Assembly: GCF_030817215.1 (NCBI RefSeq)
Contig: NZ_JAUSZA010000001.1
Location: 4,066,501 to 4,130,500, forward strand
Direction: 5' to 3'
Source: Paenibacillus sp. V4I3
Lineage (GTDB): Bacteria; Bacillota; Bacilli; Paenibacillales; NBRC-103111
DNA length: 64,000 nt
Positions within the stretch are counted from its first letter, which is position 1, and each line of letters opens with the position of its first letter. The notes below the pieces were generated by a model. It did no database searches. It was not told the DNA's origin and saw only the letters and a program-made list of their open reading frames with translations. The translations under genes were made by a program, and so were the position numbers. Of this stretch, positions 26,700 through 34,549 are shown piece after piece.

Positions 26700-26776
26700 C
26701 GATGTCAGTTTTGTAAAAGCAAAACTCAGTAACGCTTACGATGCCAGTTTTGCTAAAGCAAAACTCTTAGGAGGGG
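26700..26776 (+). repeat. Two tandem SD-proximal hairpin repeats before gpsA
   Basis: Two copies of a unit. Copy a has hairpin AGTTTTG/CAAAACT (26707-26726); copy b has AGTTTTGC-TAAA-GCAAAACT (26746-26765). Each is preceded by CGATGYC, and they are joined by CTCAGTAACGCTTA. Copy b runs directly into the gpsA ribosome binding site TAGGAGGGG (26768-26776). Related units stand before the 54-aa gene at 41.8 kb and before aroC. Confidence 0.8.
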
Positions 26777-26781
26777 TAACC

Positions 26782-27825
26782 TTGTCAAACAAAGTATCGG
26801 TCCTAGTCGCTGGAAGTTGGGGGACGGCACTTGCCTCGGTACTGGCGGATAATGGGAAACAAGTGCTTTTATGGTCTCGTAATGAGGATCAGGTTATAGA
26901 AATAAATGAGAAACATCGTAACAGTCGATTTCTTCAAGATGTGGAGCTATCGCCGCTAATCATAGCGACAAACTCGCTGCAGGAAGCGGTAGAGGATGCA
27001 GATGCGATCATTATGGTCGTACCTTCATCTGGTATGCGCGAAGTAGCGTCACGGATGCGTCCTTTTTTGAAGAAGGATACTTTAGTAGTTCACGCTACCA
27101 AAGGCTTTGAAACGGGAACGCTAAAACGTATGACTGAGGTTCTTGCCGATGAGCTTCCAGAAATAGATCCGCAGCGGCTTGTCGTACTTTCCGGCCCAAG
27201 TCATGCCGAGGAAGTTATCCGTAAATGTCCGACGACTGTCGTGGTCGCTGCCCAGGACTTGGAAGCGGCTGAAGCCGCACAGGATTTGCTGATTAACTCC
27301 TACTTCCGCGTCTACACGAATCCGGATGTTGCCGGTGTTGAGGTTGGAGGGGCGCTTAAGAATATTATTGCGTTAGGCGCAGGGCTGACCGATGGTCTAG
27401 GCTTTGGTGATAATGCAAAGGCTGCTCTAATGACGAGGGGTTTGGCCGAGATTGCTCGTCTAGGCATGGCAATGGGAGCCAATCCGCTTACATTTTCCGG
27501 CTTAGCAGGGATTGGCGATCTGATCGTAACTTGTACGAGTCAGCATAGTAGGAATTGGCGTGCCGGCAATAAATTAGCTAAGGGTATCCCCCTAAGCGAG
27601 GTTCTTGAAGAGATGGGAATGGTCGTAGAGGGCGTGAAGACAACCAAAGCTGCCTATGAGTTGTCCCGTAGATTTGACGTAACCATGCCGATTACAGATG
27701 AGTTATACAACGTTCTCTTCGATGGGAAGTCGCCTCAGCTAGCTGCACAAGATCTGATGGGGCGCGTCAGAACCCATGAAATTGAAGAGGTAGCCAGCGT
27801 CTCAGTAACAAATGTATTGAAGTAG
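26782..27825 (+). CDS. gpsA: NAD(P)H-dependent glycerol-3-phosphate dehydrogenase
   Basis: Reduces dihydroxyacetone phosphate to sn-glycerol 3-phosphate for phospholipids. 347 aa with N-terminal Rossmann domain and C-terminal catalytic domain (GALKNIIALGAGLTDGLG with the catalytic Lys; TCTSQHSRN). The nucleotide loop reads VAGSWG where GAGSWG is usual, so the first Gly of the fingerprint is Val. Start TTG26782, directly after the hairpin repeat that carries its ribosome binding site. Confidence 0.96.
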   Translation: MSNKVSVLVAGSWGTALASVLADNGKQVLLWSRNEDQVIEINEKHRNSRFLQDVELSPLIIATNSLQEAVEDADAIIMVVPSSGMREVASRMRPFLKKDTLVVHATKGFETGTLKRMTEVLADELPEIDPQRLVVLSGPSHAEEVIRKCPTTVVVAAQDLEAAEAAQDLLINSYFRVYTNPDVAGVEVGGALKNIIALGAGLTDGLGFGDNAKAALMTRGLAEIARLGMAMGANPLTFSGLAGIGDLIVTCTSQHSRNWRAGNKLAKGIPLSEVLEEMGMVVEGVKTTKAAYELSRRFDVTMPITDELYNVLFDGKSPQLAAQDLMGRVRTHEIEEVASVSVTNVLK

Positions 27826-27853
27826 CCTACACCACATCCTATCCGCATTCATA

Positions 27854-27888
27854 CTATACCTTAGAAGATCCAGTCATCCAAGGTATAG
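27854..27888 (+). promoter_or_regulatory. Hairpin abutting the spoVIF ribosome binding site
   Basis: CTATACCTT (27854-27862) pairs perfectly with AAGGTATAG (27880-27888), whose last base begins the GGGAGG ribosome binding site. It could mask or expose the site. Confidence 0.45.
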
Positions 27889-27901
27889 GGAGGCGGCACA
27901 T

Positions 27902-28183
27902 TTGTCGAATAAGGATATCTCGAAAGACGTATTAAATGTGGTGAAAAAGAAAACGGGTAAATCCGTTACTTCTAAAGATATTGAGAAACTAGCCAGCGGT
28001 GTGAAACCTTCTACCCTGCAAAGTGAAGCTCAACTTCGCCAACTCATCAAACAAGTTTCTGGTTTAGTGAACGTGAAGGTTTCAGAAGAAACCATCAATG
28101 ATATCGTTCAGGCGGTCAAAAGCAGTAAGTTGGATTCCAACAATATGCAGCAATTGATGAACATGATGATGGGTAAGAAATAA
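27902..28183 (+). CDS. spoVIF: Stage VI sporulation protein F-like (SpoVIF)
   Basis: 93-aa basic protein with the SpoVIF/YjcC layout: a charged N terminus with KKTGKSVTSKDIEKLA, a central LRQLIKQVSGLVNVKVSEE and a Met-rich C terminus ending in GKK. The family is needed for late spore-coat assembly in B. subtilis. Start TTG27902 with a GGGAGGCGG site. It is followed by a strong terminator. Confidence 0.82.
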   Translation: MSNKDISKDVLNVVKKKTGKSVTSKDIEKLASGVKPSTLQSEAQLRQLIKQVSGLVNVKVSEETINDIVQAVKSSKLDSNNMQQLMNMMMGKK

Positions 28184-28224
28184 AAAGCATGAAGGGGAGA
28201 TCGTTCCCCTTTATGCTTTTTTTC
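28182..28224 (+). terminator. spoVIF terminator
   Basis: AAAAAGCAT...ATGCTTTTTTT with an inner AAGGGGA/TCCCCTT stem. A strong intrinsic terminator overlapping the stop codon. Confidence 0.9.
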
Positions 28225-28286
28225 TCATCCTATGCTATACTTACTGGTGATCAATTTGAATGTTTCATACATAAGGAGTTAAGATT

Positions 28287-28466
28287 ATGTCAAGTTTAGA
28301 CAAAATGTGGGCATCATTCGTGGCGATCGGACTCATGGTCGTCGCGTCATTATTAATTTCTTACGCTAGAACTCGAACCACAGGCGTTCTTCGTGTTGTG
28401 TTATCCGTGATTGCTTTTTTCCTATTTATTCCGATTTTACTTTACATGCTGCTATCTTTGTTTTAG
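28287..28466 (+). CDS. Small membrane protein, DUF2768-like
   Basis: 59-aa ORF, ATG28287 to TAG28466, with an ATAAGGAGTT site. Two membrane segments (about residues 9-26 and 36-58) flank a basic loop YARTRTTG. Small two-helix proteins of this type (DUF2768) occur in the spoIVA region of Bacillales, where the family is linked to sporulation. The assignment is by layout and neighbourhood. Confidence 0.78.
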   Translation: MSSLDKMWASFVAIGLMVVASLLISYARTRTTGVLRVVLSVIAFFLFIPILLYMLLSLF

Positions 28467-28485
28467 CAACCTGGAGGAGATATCG

Positions 28486-28779
28486 ATGTTAGAATTAAAA
28501 ACACGCAAAACACAGAAAACGATAGAGTCGGTTACCGGATTAACGATTCTGGACCACGCGCTCAAAGAAGATTTGGATTGGGGTTTTTCGTGTACACGGG
28601 GTACTTGCGCCAGATGCCGTTGTTATGTAGCTTCAGGCCGAGAGCTGCTGTCAATGCCTTCGGATGAAGAAGAGAGCCGACTGGAGCCTGAGGAGATCGA
28701 GCAGGGATATCGATTAGCTTGTCAGTGTGTAGTAAAGCAATCCGGTCATATTTCCGTTACGCATAAGCCTTATTTCTAA
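28486..28779 (+). CDS. 2Fe-2S ferredoxin-type protein
   Basis: 97-aa plant-type ferredoxin domain. Cluster ligands appear in CTRGTCARCRC (Cx4Cx2C) and LACQC. Start ATG28486 with a GGAGGAG site; the in-frame extension to 28411 is rejected because it runs into the upstream gene. A second ferredoxin-type gene lies 650 bp downstream. Electron-transfer partner unknown. Confidence 0.88.
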   Translation: MLELKTRKTQKTIESVTGLTILDHALKEDLDWGFSCTRGTCARCRCYVASGRELLSMPSDEEESRLEPEEIEQGYRLACQCVVKQSGHISVTHKPYF

Positions 28780-28806
28780 AATTTCTGCCTGAAAGGTGTG
28801 GGCATC

Positions 28807-29394
28807 TTGGTCCTGCTGGAGCCGTTACTACCAACGATTACAACCATCCATACACAATTATTGCAAGTTCCAGACGTACGATGGCTCATCGGTGGAAGCT
28901 GCGGACTGCTTTTACAAAACGTAGATATTGGAAGAAGTCCAAGAGATCTGGACATCTATGTAGATGACCACGATGTAACTGCTGTACATACTTCCTTATT
29001 CAATTATTCGGTGGATGCACCGATTTATAGTGAAACCCCCATTTATGCTTCAATCCTAAGTCATTACCTTATCGAAGGAAATACTGTGGAAGTCGTTGGT
29101 GATTTCAGGGTTAATGCCCTGCAATCTTTTTATCAGGTGGAAGCTTCGTTTCTTTGGGAAAATCATAGCCATTCGGTCACGATCGACGAACAGGAAGTTA
29201 AAATGATGCCGTTAGCCCATGAACTTCTCTTTAATTTACTTCGTAATCGTCCTGATCGTTATGAGGCTATTGCGAAGACCATGAAAACTTTTCCAGAGCT
29301 GCATATGCAGGCGTTAAGTGATTTAATGCAAAGAAATCGCTGGGGAAACGAGTTTGAGCGAAAGCTGAAACGGTTGATAGATTCAAGTAAATAG
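28807..29394 (+). CDS. Nucleotidyltransferase-fold protein
   Basis: 195 aa from TTG28807 (GTG28798 is possible, but AAAGGTG at 28792-28798 fits TTG28807). The N-terminal half shows a polymerase-beta/minimal nucleotidyltransferase signature, IGGSCGLLL followed by RDLDIYVDD, giving the GGS and DxD elements. The C-terminal half looks helical. It lies between two ferredoxin-type genes in the same orientation with short gaps. Substrate unknown. Confidence 0.75.
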   Translation: MVLLEPLLPTITTIHTQLLQVPDVRWLIGGSCGLLLQNVDIGRSPRDLDIYVDDHDVTAVHTSLFNYSVDAPIYSETPIYASILSHYLIEGNTVEVVGDFRVNALQSFYQVEASFLWENHSHSVTIDEQEVKMMPLAHELLFNLLRNRPDRYEAIAKTMKTFPELHMQALSDLMQRNRWGNEFERKLKRLIDSSK

Positions 29395-29425
29395 CAGGAA
29401 GATAGCCTATCAGAAGGTGGACACG

Positions 29426-29773
29426 ATGACTGTATCCGAAGTACATTTTTGGCCCGATGATAAAAAAATAAGTGTTCGACCTGGAATGACCTTGCTGGAT
29501 GCAGGGCGCAAAGCTAAGGTTCACATCCGTACCCGTTGCGGAGCCAAGGCCGCTTGCCTTATGTGTAAGGTTAAGATTAGTGATCCAAGTGGTCTTGCAC
29601 CTATGAATGTGAATGAACGTTTAAAGCTAGGCACTCAGGCTGACGAGGGCTTTCGACTTGCTTGTCAGGCCCGTGTGATTGGCTCTGTTCAGGTCACTAT
29701 TCCCGAAGATCCTCTTAAGGCAGCCATTCGTGCCCAACTTGCGAGGCAGGCGGAGGAAAACGATTTATTTTAG
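29426..29773 (+). CDS. 2Fe-2S ferredoxin-type protein
   Basis: 115 aa from ATG29426 with an AGAAGGTGG site at 29412-29420. Ferredoxin fold with RCGAKAACLMCKV, giving three Cys in the Cx4-5Cx2C arrangement, and a final LACQ. Most similar in layout to the gene at 28486, from which it is separated by the nucleotidyltransferase gene; the two may be old duplicates. The C-terminal tail is basic and helical. Confidence 0.88.
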   Translation: MTVSEVHFWPDDKKISVRPGMTLLDAGRKAKVHIRTRCGAKAACLMCKVKISDPSGLAPMNVNERLKLGTQADEGFRLACQARVIGSVQVTIPEDPLKAAIRAQLARQAEENDLF

Positions 29774-29797
29774 AAAAAAAGATAGGATGATTATGTC

Positions 29798-30547
29798 GTG
29801 AAAATAGCTCGAAGCCTTTTACATGGTAGATGGGTAGGTATCACTCTCTGTATAGTCATGCTGCTCAGTGGTTGTGCTTACCCTAAGGAGATGCGTAAAG
29901 AGAATCAAATTAACCCAGCTGAGTTCATTACCGTTGTTCAGCAGGCCATTGATCTCTACCACGAAAAGAACGGCGTCCTTCCCATCAAGAATAGTGATAT
30001 GACAACACCCCTATATGAGAAATATGTGATCGATTTTGCCAAATTGAAAAAAACCAATCTATTGAGTACGGTTCCGGCAAATGCGTTCGAAAGCGGCGGC
30101 ATTTTTATCTACGTGCTGGTCGATGTAGAAACAAAGCCGTTAGTTAAGTTGATGGATTTATCTGCATATCAAAGTGTCGAGGATGTCCAGAAGAAAATCA
30201 ATGATTATAAGGTGAAGCATGATGGTAAACTGCCCTCGGGCATTGCTATTAATGAAGCTTTTGATTATATTGATTTTGAAAAGCTTGGCATGAAATCTCC
30301 CGAGATCAAATCCGTTTACAATCGCAAAAATTACATCACCTACTTGGTGAACAAACAAACCGGTGATGTAGCGATTGATTATGCGATGGACATTATGCAG
30401 CTTATCCAAAGCAATTCGTTAGTAAGCTCATTGAAGTCGGATCAGGATTTGCGAGAGATTCTCGTGAATAAATCTTATTTCGTGCCTATACGCAGCTACC
30501 TGTATTTATGGCAAAATAATCAGCCTATGCCTCAAAATAAACAATAG
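29798..30547 (+). CDS. yphF: YphF-like lipoprotein
   Basis: 249-aa lipoprotein with a signal peptide and lipobox LLSGC (Cys near residue 27). The mature part has three YHEKNGVLPIK/YKVKHDGKLPSG-like stretches suggesting internal repeats. Length and position just upstream of spoIVA match B. subtilis YphF. Function unknown. Start GTG29798. Confidence 0.82.
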   Translation: MKIARSLLHGRWVGITLCIVMLLSGCAYPKEMRKENQINPAEFITVVQQAIDLYHEKNGVLPIKNSDMTTPLYEKYVIDFAKLKKTNLLSTVPANAFESGGIFIYVLVDVETKPLVKLMDLSAYQSVEDVQKKINDYKVKHDGKLPSGIAINEAFDYIDFEKLGMKSPEIKSVYNRKNYITYLVNKQTGDVAIDYAMDIMQLIQSNSLVSSLKSDQDLREILVNKSYFVPIRSYLYLWQNNQPMPQNKQ

Positions 30548-30551
30548 ACAC

Positions 30552-30585
30552 AACCTCTTACAGAAATCTGTAAGAGGTTTTTTTA
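30552..30585 (+). terminator. yphF terminator
   Basis: AACCTCTTACAGA...TCTGTAAGAGGTT followed by a T run. Near-perfect stem directly after the gene. Confidence 0.9.
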
Positions 30586-30738
30586 GATTTTCAGAATAAC
30601 CCATACAAGTCAATCATATATTTTTTCAATGTGGTGAGACTTTGATCTAGCGTCAAAGGTCCACTAAATATGGTTCTATAAGGAAAGCCGTATGTGCTTC
30701 ATAAAATATGAGCGGCAAAAAAAGATTATACGCATCTA

Positions 30739-30766
30739 TCATATTTCTATCGAAAGTACATATATT
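30739..30766 (+). promoter_or_regulatory. Possible sigma-E promoter of spoIVA
   Basis: TCATATT (30739-30745) and CATATATT (30759-30766), 13 nt apart, resemble the sigma-E -35 (ATA core) and -10 (CATACA-T). spoIVA is a sigma-E gene in B. subtilis. The rest of the 300-bp gap (30586-30850) shows nothing else I can support. Confidence 0.5.
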
Positions 30767-30851
30767 TCTTACTAGTCCAAATGAATGTACGAGTAGTCAA
30801 TTGTTACCGTCACAAGAGTCAGTTGACGACCAAACTGTAGGAGGGATTCTC

Positions 30852-32331
30852 TTGGAGAAAGTGGATATCTTTAAGGACATTGCAGAGCGAACGGGAGGGG
30901 ACATTTACCTGGGGGTTGTCGGAGCGGTCCGGACAGGAAAATCAACCTTTATTAAGCGTTTTGTGGAATCTGTAGTGCTTCCTAACATTCAAAGTGAAGC
31001 GGATAGGATCCGGGCTACCGATGAACTCCCGCAGAGCGCTGCTGGCCGCACGATTATGACAACGGAGCCAAAATTCGTACCGAATACGGCGGTCCAAATT
31101 TCGGTGGCTGAAGGGCTGAATGTGAATGTTCGCCTTGTTGATTGTGTAGGTTACGCAGTCGATGGCGCCAAAGGCTATGAAGACGAGAACGGACCGCGGA
31201 TGATCAATACACCTTGGTTCGATGAACCGATTCCATTCCAGGAAGCAGCTGAAATCGGAACACGCAAGGTCATTCAGGAACATTCGACACTCGGTGTTGT
31301 TGTAACTACCGATGGTACGATTTCTGATATTCCGAGGTCTTCGTACGTGTTGGCAGAAGAAAGAGTCATTAATGAGCTGAAAGAAGTAGGCAAACCGTTC
31401 ATTGTCATCATTAATTCACAGAAACCGAATAGTGAGCCTGCGCTTGAGCTGCGCAGCGAGCTGCCAAAGCCGCTACGACGTCCCTGTTGTGACAATGAGT
31501 GTAGCAAGCGCAGGCGAAGAGGAAATGGTCTCAGTACTGCGTGAAGTGCTCTATGAGTTCCCTGTTCATGAAGTGAACGTGAACTTACCAAGCTGGGTGA
31601 TGGTTCTGGACGAGAATCATTGGCTGCGGACTCAATTCGAAGCTTCCGTACGTGATACGGTTCAGGATATTAGACGCTTGCGCGACGTTGATCGTGTCGT
31701 CAGTCAATTCGCCGAATATGAGTTCATTGATAAAGCCGCTTTAGCCGGACTTAATATGGGGCAAGGTGTAGCGGAGATTGACCTGTTTGCGCCTGATGAA
31801 TTATACGACCGCATTCTGGTCGAAGTGGTCGGGGTAGAAATTCGCGGCAAAGATCATCTGCTTCAGTTAATGCAGGATTTCACACATGCGAAACGAGAAT
31901 ATGATCAATTCGCCGAGGCGCTCGAAATGGTGAAAACGACAGGCTACGGCATAGCGCCTCCGACGCTCGCTGAGATGGCTTTGGATGAGCCGGAGTTAAT
32001 CCGTCAAGGATCTAGGTTTGGTGTCCGTTTACGGGCTACAGCGCCGTCTATCCATATGATTCGTGTGGATGTGGAGTCGGAGTTCTCACCGATTATCGGT
32101 ACGGAGAAGCAAAGTGAAGAACTTGTCCGCTATCTCATGCAGGATTTCGAAGATAATCCGCTTAAAATATGGGAGTCCGATATATTCGGAAGATCGCTTC
32201 ATTCGATCGTTCGTGAGGGGATTCAAGGGAAACTTGCCCAGATGCCGGACAATGCCCGCTATAAACTGCAGGAGACGCTTGGCCGAATTATTAACGAAGG
32301 ATCTGGCGGTTTAATTGCAATAATTTTGTAA
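30852..32331 (+). pseudogene. spoIVA: Stage IV sporulation protein A, interrupted by a +1 frameshift
   Basis: SpoIVA is the ATPase that forms the basement layer of the spore coat. The reading frame from TTG30852 (site AGGAGGG at 30839-30845) encodes residues 1-206, including Walker A GAVRTGKST. At 31470-31471 one extra C shifts the frame. The second frame, entered at 31471, supplies the remaining 286 residues (YDVPVVTMSV onward to SGGLIAIIL). Joining the two gives exactly 492 aa, the length of B. subtilis SpoIVA, and the junction reads ELPKRYDVPV. Unrepaired translation stops at 31544. Because the rest is well conserved, a sequence error or a very recent mutation is most likely. Confidence 0.9.
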
Positions 32332-32338
32332 ATATGTA

Positions 32339-32370
32339 GACAAAAAACACTCAAAAGAGTGTTTTTTGTC
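32339..32370 (+). terminator. spoIVA terminator
   Basis: Perfect 14-bp stem GACAAAAAACACTC-AAAA-GAGTGTTTTTTGTC. Confidence 0.9.
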
Positions 32371-32411
32371 GTTTAATAGCAAAAATACCTACATAAATTG
32401 GAAAGCGATAC

Positions 32412-32440
32412 TTGAAATTGCTGTCGGAGTGTATTACTAT
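32412..32440 (+). promoter_or_regulatory. Likely sigma-A promoter of hbs
   Basis: TTGAAA (32412-32417), 17 nt, TACTAT (32435-32440). The start would be near 32447, leaving a leader of about 130 nt. Confidence 0.5.
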
Positions 32441-32577
32441 AAATTTATTCGTCTGCTTTCGAAGTTCATTTTTACTAAGAAAATCAACGATTTTTCATTA
32501 GATAATGTATATTTTCTGAAGAAACGGTGAAAACAGGAAGTAACGGAAGTGAGAAATCTTGGGGGGAGGTGAATGGC

Positions 32578-32850
32578 ATGAATAAATCTGAATTGATTAA
32601 CAAGGTTGCTGAAACCTCTGAGCTTTCCAAGAAAGATGCAACTAAAGCAGTTGATGCTGTTTTTGATGCAATTTCCGAAGCGCTGCAAGGCGGGGATAAA
32701 GTACAACTAGTTGGATTCGGTAACTTTGAAGTTCGTGAACGTTCTGCTCGTAAAGGACGTAATCCACAGACTGGTGATGAAATCGAAATTCCAGCAAGCA
32801 AAATTCCAGCTTTCAAACCTGGTAAAGCACTTAAAGATGGCATTCAATAA
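32578..32850 (+). CDS. hbs: DNA-binding protein HU
   Basis: 90-aa histone-like nucleoid protein, full length for the family: [13 protein letters not shown] terminus, [17 protein letters not shown] and the DNA-clasping arm [19 protein letters not shown]32578 with GGGGGGAGGTG. The order spoIVA-hbs is as in B. subtilis. Confidence 0.98.
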   Translation: MNKSELINKVAETSELSKKDATKAVDAVFDAISEALQGGDKVQLVGFGNFEVRERSARKGRNPQTGDEIEIPASKIPAFKPGKALKDGIQ

Positions 32851-32886
32851 TTGCGTTTTACATACTATTGAACGTTATATAACAAC

Positions 32887-32925
32887 AAAGCCGTGACCGC
32901 TAATAGCTGTCGCGGCTTTATTTAT
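32887..32925 (+). terminator. hbs terminator
   Basis: AAAGCCGTGAC (32887-32897) pairs with GTCGCGGCTTT (32909-32919), followed by ATTTATT. Confidence 0.8.
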
Positions 32926-33003
32926 TGCTAATAGAAAATGCCTTTACAATTCCAAAATCTCCTACTATAATTACAAAAGTGAATAAGTAACCTAAGTTAC
33001 AAA

Positions 33004-33077
33004 CGGGGTATGGCGCAGCCTGGTAGCGCGCACCCTTGGGGTGGGTGAGGTCGCACGTTCGAATCGTGTTACTCCGA
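33004..33077 (+). tRNA. tRNA-Pro (anticodon GGG)
   Basis: 74-nt cloverleaf. Acceptor CGGGGTA/TACTCCG (one G-U) with discriminator A; anticodon stem CACCC/GGGTG enclosing loop TTGGGGT, anticodon GGG; T arm GCACG-TTCGAAT-CGTGT. No CCA is encoded. It decodes CCC and CCU proline codons. It is followed directly by a terminator. Confidence 0.95.
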
Positions 33078-33082
33078 TTATG

Positions 33083-33112
33083 AAAAAGACATCGTCATCC
33101 GATGTCTTTTTC
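33083..33112 (+). terminator. Terminator after tRNA-Pro
   Basis: AAAAAGACATCG (33083-33094) and CGATGTCTTTTT (33100-33111) form a 12-bp stem with a T tail. Confidence 0.85.
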
Positions 33113-33172
33113 TCATGAAGAGGCTTGTTCCATAACAGATAGAACTTCTTAGAAGATTTAGGGGGAACGGTC

Positions 33173-34099
33173 TTGAATAAGTTGAAACTGAACGCGCTCG
33201 TGAAATCGCAAGATTGGACGATGTTTGGCATTATCGCTTCTATTTACTTGGTTTGGCGCATCGGGACGGTCGGGAACTGGAGTAAGGAATGTTGGATTCT
33301 GCTGTTAATTTGTTTGCTAGGTGTCCGCAAAGACCAGGTTGACGTGGATTGGAAACGATTCTTCCTATTTGGTATTCCTTTACTAGGTGTATTTTATTAC
33401 TTCTACGGGACGGGAAATGGTTTCTGGTGGAGAGTCGCCAATTGGATGTTTGAGAATAACCGCCATCCGTGGCATTGGGATGATTATATGAACGCAATCC
33501 CGTTGAATACGGGCGGATGGGCGAGATGGATTGCATCCCCTTTTCTAGATAGAGCGATGGTATGGATTTATAATTACGGCTTTGTTTTATCTTTGTGGAT
33601 CTGTATTGTGCGGAGCTTCTGGACACGCAGTATTAAAAAGATGCTTTCTTATGCATTATCCGGTCACATGCTGCAATTCCCGCTTATTTTGCCTTTTTAC
33701 AATTTAATTTTGCTGCGTGAAGTCTGGTACGTTAATAAGCAGCCTGATTTATTACACCGAGTTTTTACGGATGAAAACTCTTTACTCGTGGCAACGATGA
33801 ACTGTTTCCCTAGTATGCATACATCCATCTCCTTTGCTATGCTTCTTCTGGCCCTACGAGAAAAAGACCGTATATTCAAAACAATGATGGTCACATACTG
33901 CGCGGCAATCATTTTCTCAACCTTGTACTTACAAATTCATTGGCTGATTGATGTATTCGCTGGGATGCTATTTGCTTATGGTACAGTCAAGCTATCTGAT
34001 TTTCTCATTCGCTTAGGATCCAAAAATATGCTGCCAACTACATTTAAGAAATTTTACCAAAAAGGAACGAAAGCAGCATCCAATGAACTAACAGTTTAA
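33173..34099 (+). CDS. PAP2/inositolphosphotransferase-like membrane protein
   Basis: 308-aa polytopic membrane protein with about six to eight segments. The phosphatase motifs NCFPSMHTS (PSxxH) and LQIHWLIDVFAG (SRxxxxxHxxxD type) place it in the PAP2 superfamily, closest in layout to the Aur1/Ipt1 inositolphosphotransferase-like branch. The substrate is probably a lipid phosphate. Start TTG33173 with a TAGGGGGAA site. It occupies the place between hbs and mtrB where folE (mtrA) lies in B. subtilis. Confidence 0.82.
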   Translation: MNKLKLNALVKSQDWTMFGIIASIYLVWRIGTVGNWSKECWILLLICLLGVRKDQVDVDWKRFFLFGIPLLGVFYYFYGTGNGFWWRVANWMFENNRHPWHWDDYMNAIPLNTGGWARWIASPFLDRAMVWIYNYGFVLSLWICIVRSFWTRSIKKMLSYALSGHMLQFPLILPFYNLILLREVWYVNKQPDLLHRVFTDENSLLVATMNCFPSMHTSISFAMLLLALREKDRIFKTMMVTYCAAIIFSTLYLQIHWLIDVFAGMLFAYGTVKLSDFLIRLGSKNMLPTTFKKFYQKGTKAASNELTV

Positions 34100-34177
34100 A
34101 GCTGGTTGACTTCCCGATGCTTTTTTTGGCATCATGAAGGTTAGGATTGTAGTTTAGGGCAAGAACGGAGGATGGAA

Positions 34178-34426
34178 ATGGAACAATCGAATAAATCAAA
34201 TAATCCGAATACGAATGGCAATGAATATTTCGTTATTAAAGCCAAGGATAATGGTGTACATGTCATTGGTCTAACTCGTGGTCAAGATACTCGCTTTCAT
34301 CATACAGAAAAGCTGGACAAGGGTGAAGTCATGATTGCTCAGTTCACGGAGCATACATCTGCAGTAAAGGTTAGAGGCAAGGCGCTTATTATGACCAAGT
34401 ACGGTACGATTGACACAGAAGAATAA
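34178..34426 (+). CDS. mtrB: TRAP, trp RNA-binding attenuation protein
   Basis: Tryptophan-activated 11-mer ring that binds NAG triplets in trp leader RNA. 82 aa from ATG34178; ATG34172 is too close to the GGAGG at 34167-34171. The conserved core is intact: [40 protein letters not shown], and the RNA-binding Lys/Arg of KVRGKALI. The N terminus is about 8 residues longer than B. subtilis TRAP. Its likely target, the trp leader, is in this window at 44.96-45.17 kb. Confidence 0.97.
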   Translation: MEQSNKSNNPNTNGNEYFVIKAKDNGVHVIGLTRGQDTRFHHTEKLDKGEVMIAQFTEHTSAVKVRGKALIMTKYGTIDTEE

Positions 34427-34438
34427 TTTATAATTGTT

Positions 34439-34466
34439 AAAGCAGGCATAGCCTGCTTTTTTTCTT
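34439..34466 (+). terminator. mtrB terminator
   Basis: AAAGCAGGC-ATA-GCCTGCTTT followed by TTTT. Confidence 0.85.
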
Positions 34467-34549
34467 TGTACAATGGTGTATAGGGCTTGGAACTATCGAA
34501 TGCTTAATCAATTCGTTTGTGCTTGCAAAGTGTAGGAGGTGCTTGTTCA

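Noticed and set aside
30708..30851. N-terminal extension of SpoIVA from 30708
   Set aside because: It covers the possible sigma-E promoter, lacks a ribosome binding site, and the conserved SpoIVA N terminus begins at TTG30852 after AGGAGGG.
32992..33231. 79-aa minus-strand frame over the tRNA
   Set aside because: It is the complement of the tRNA-Pro gene, which folds into a full cloverleaf.
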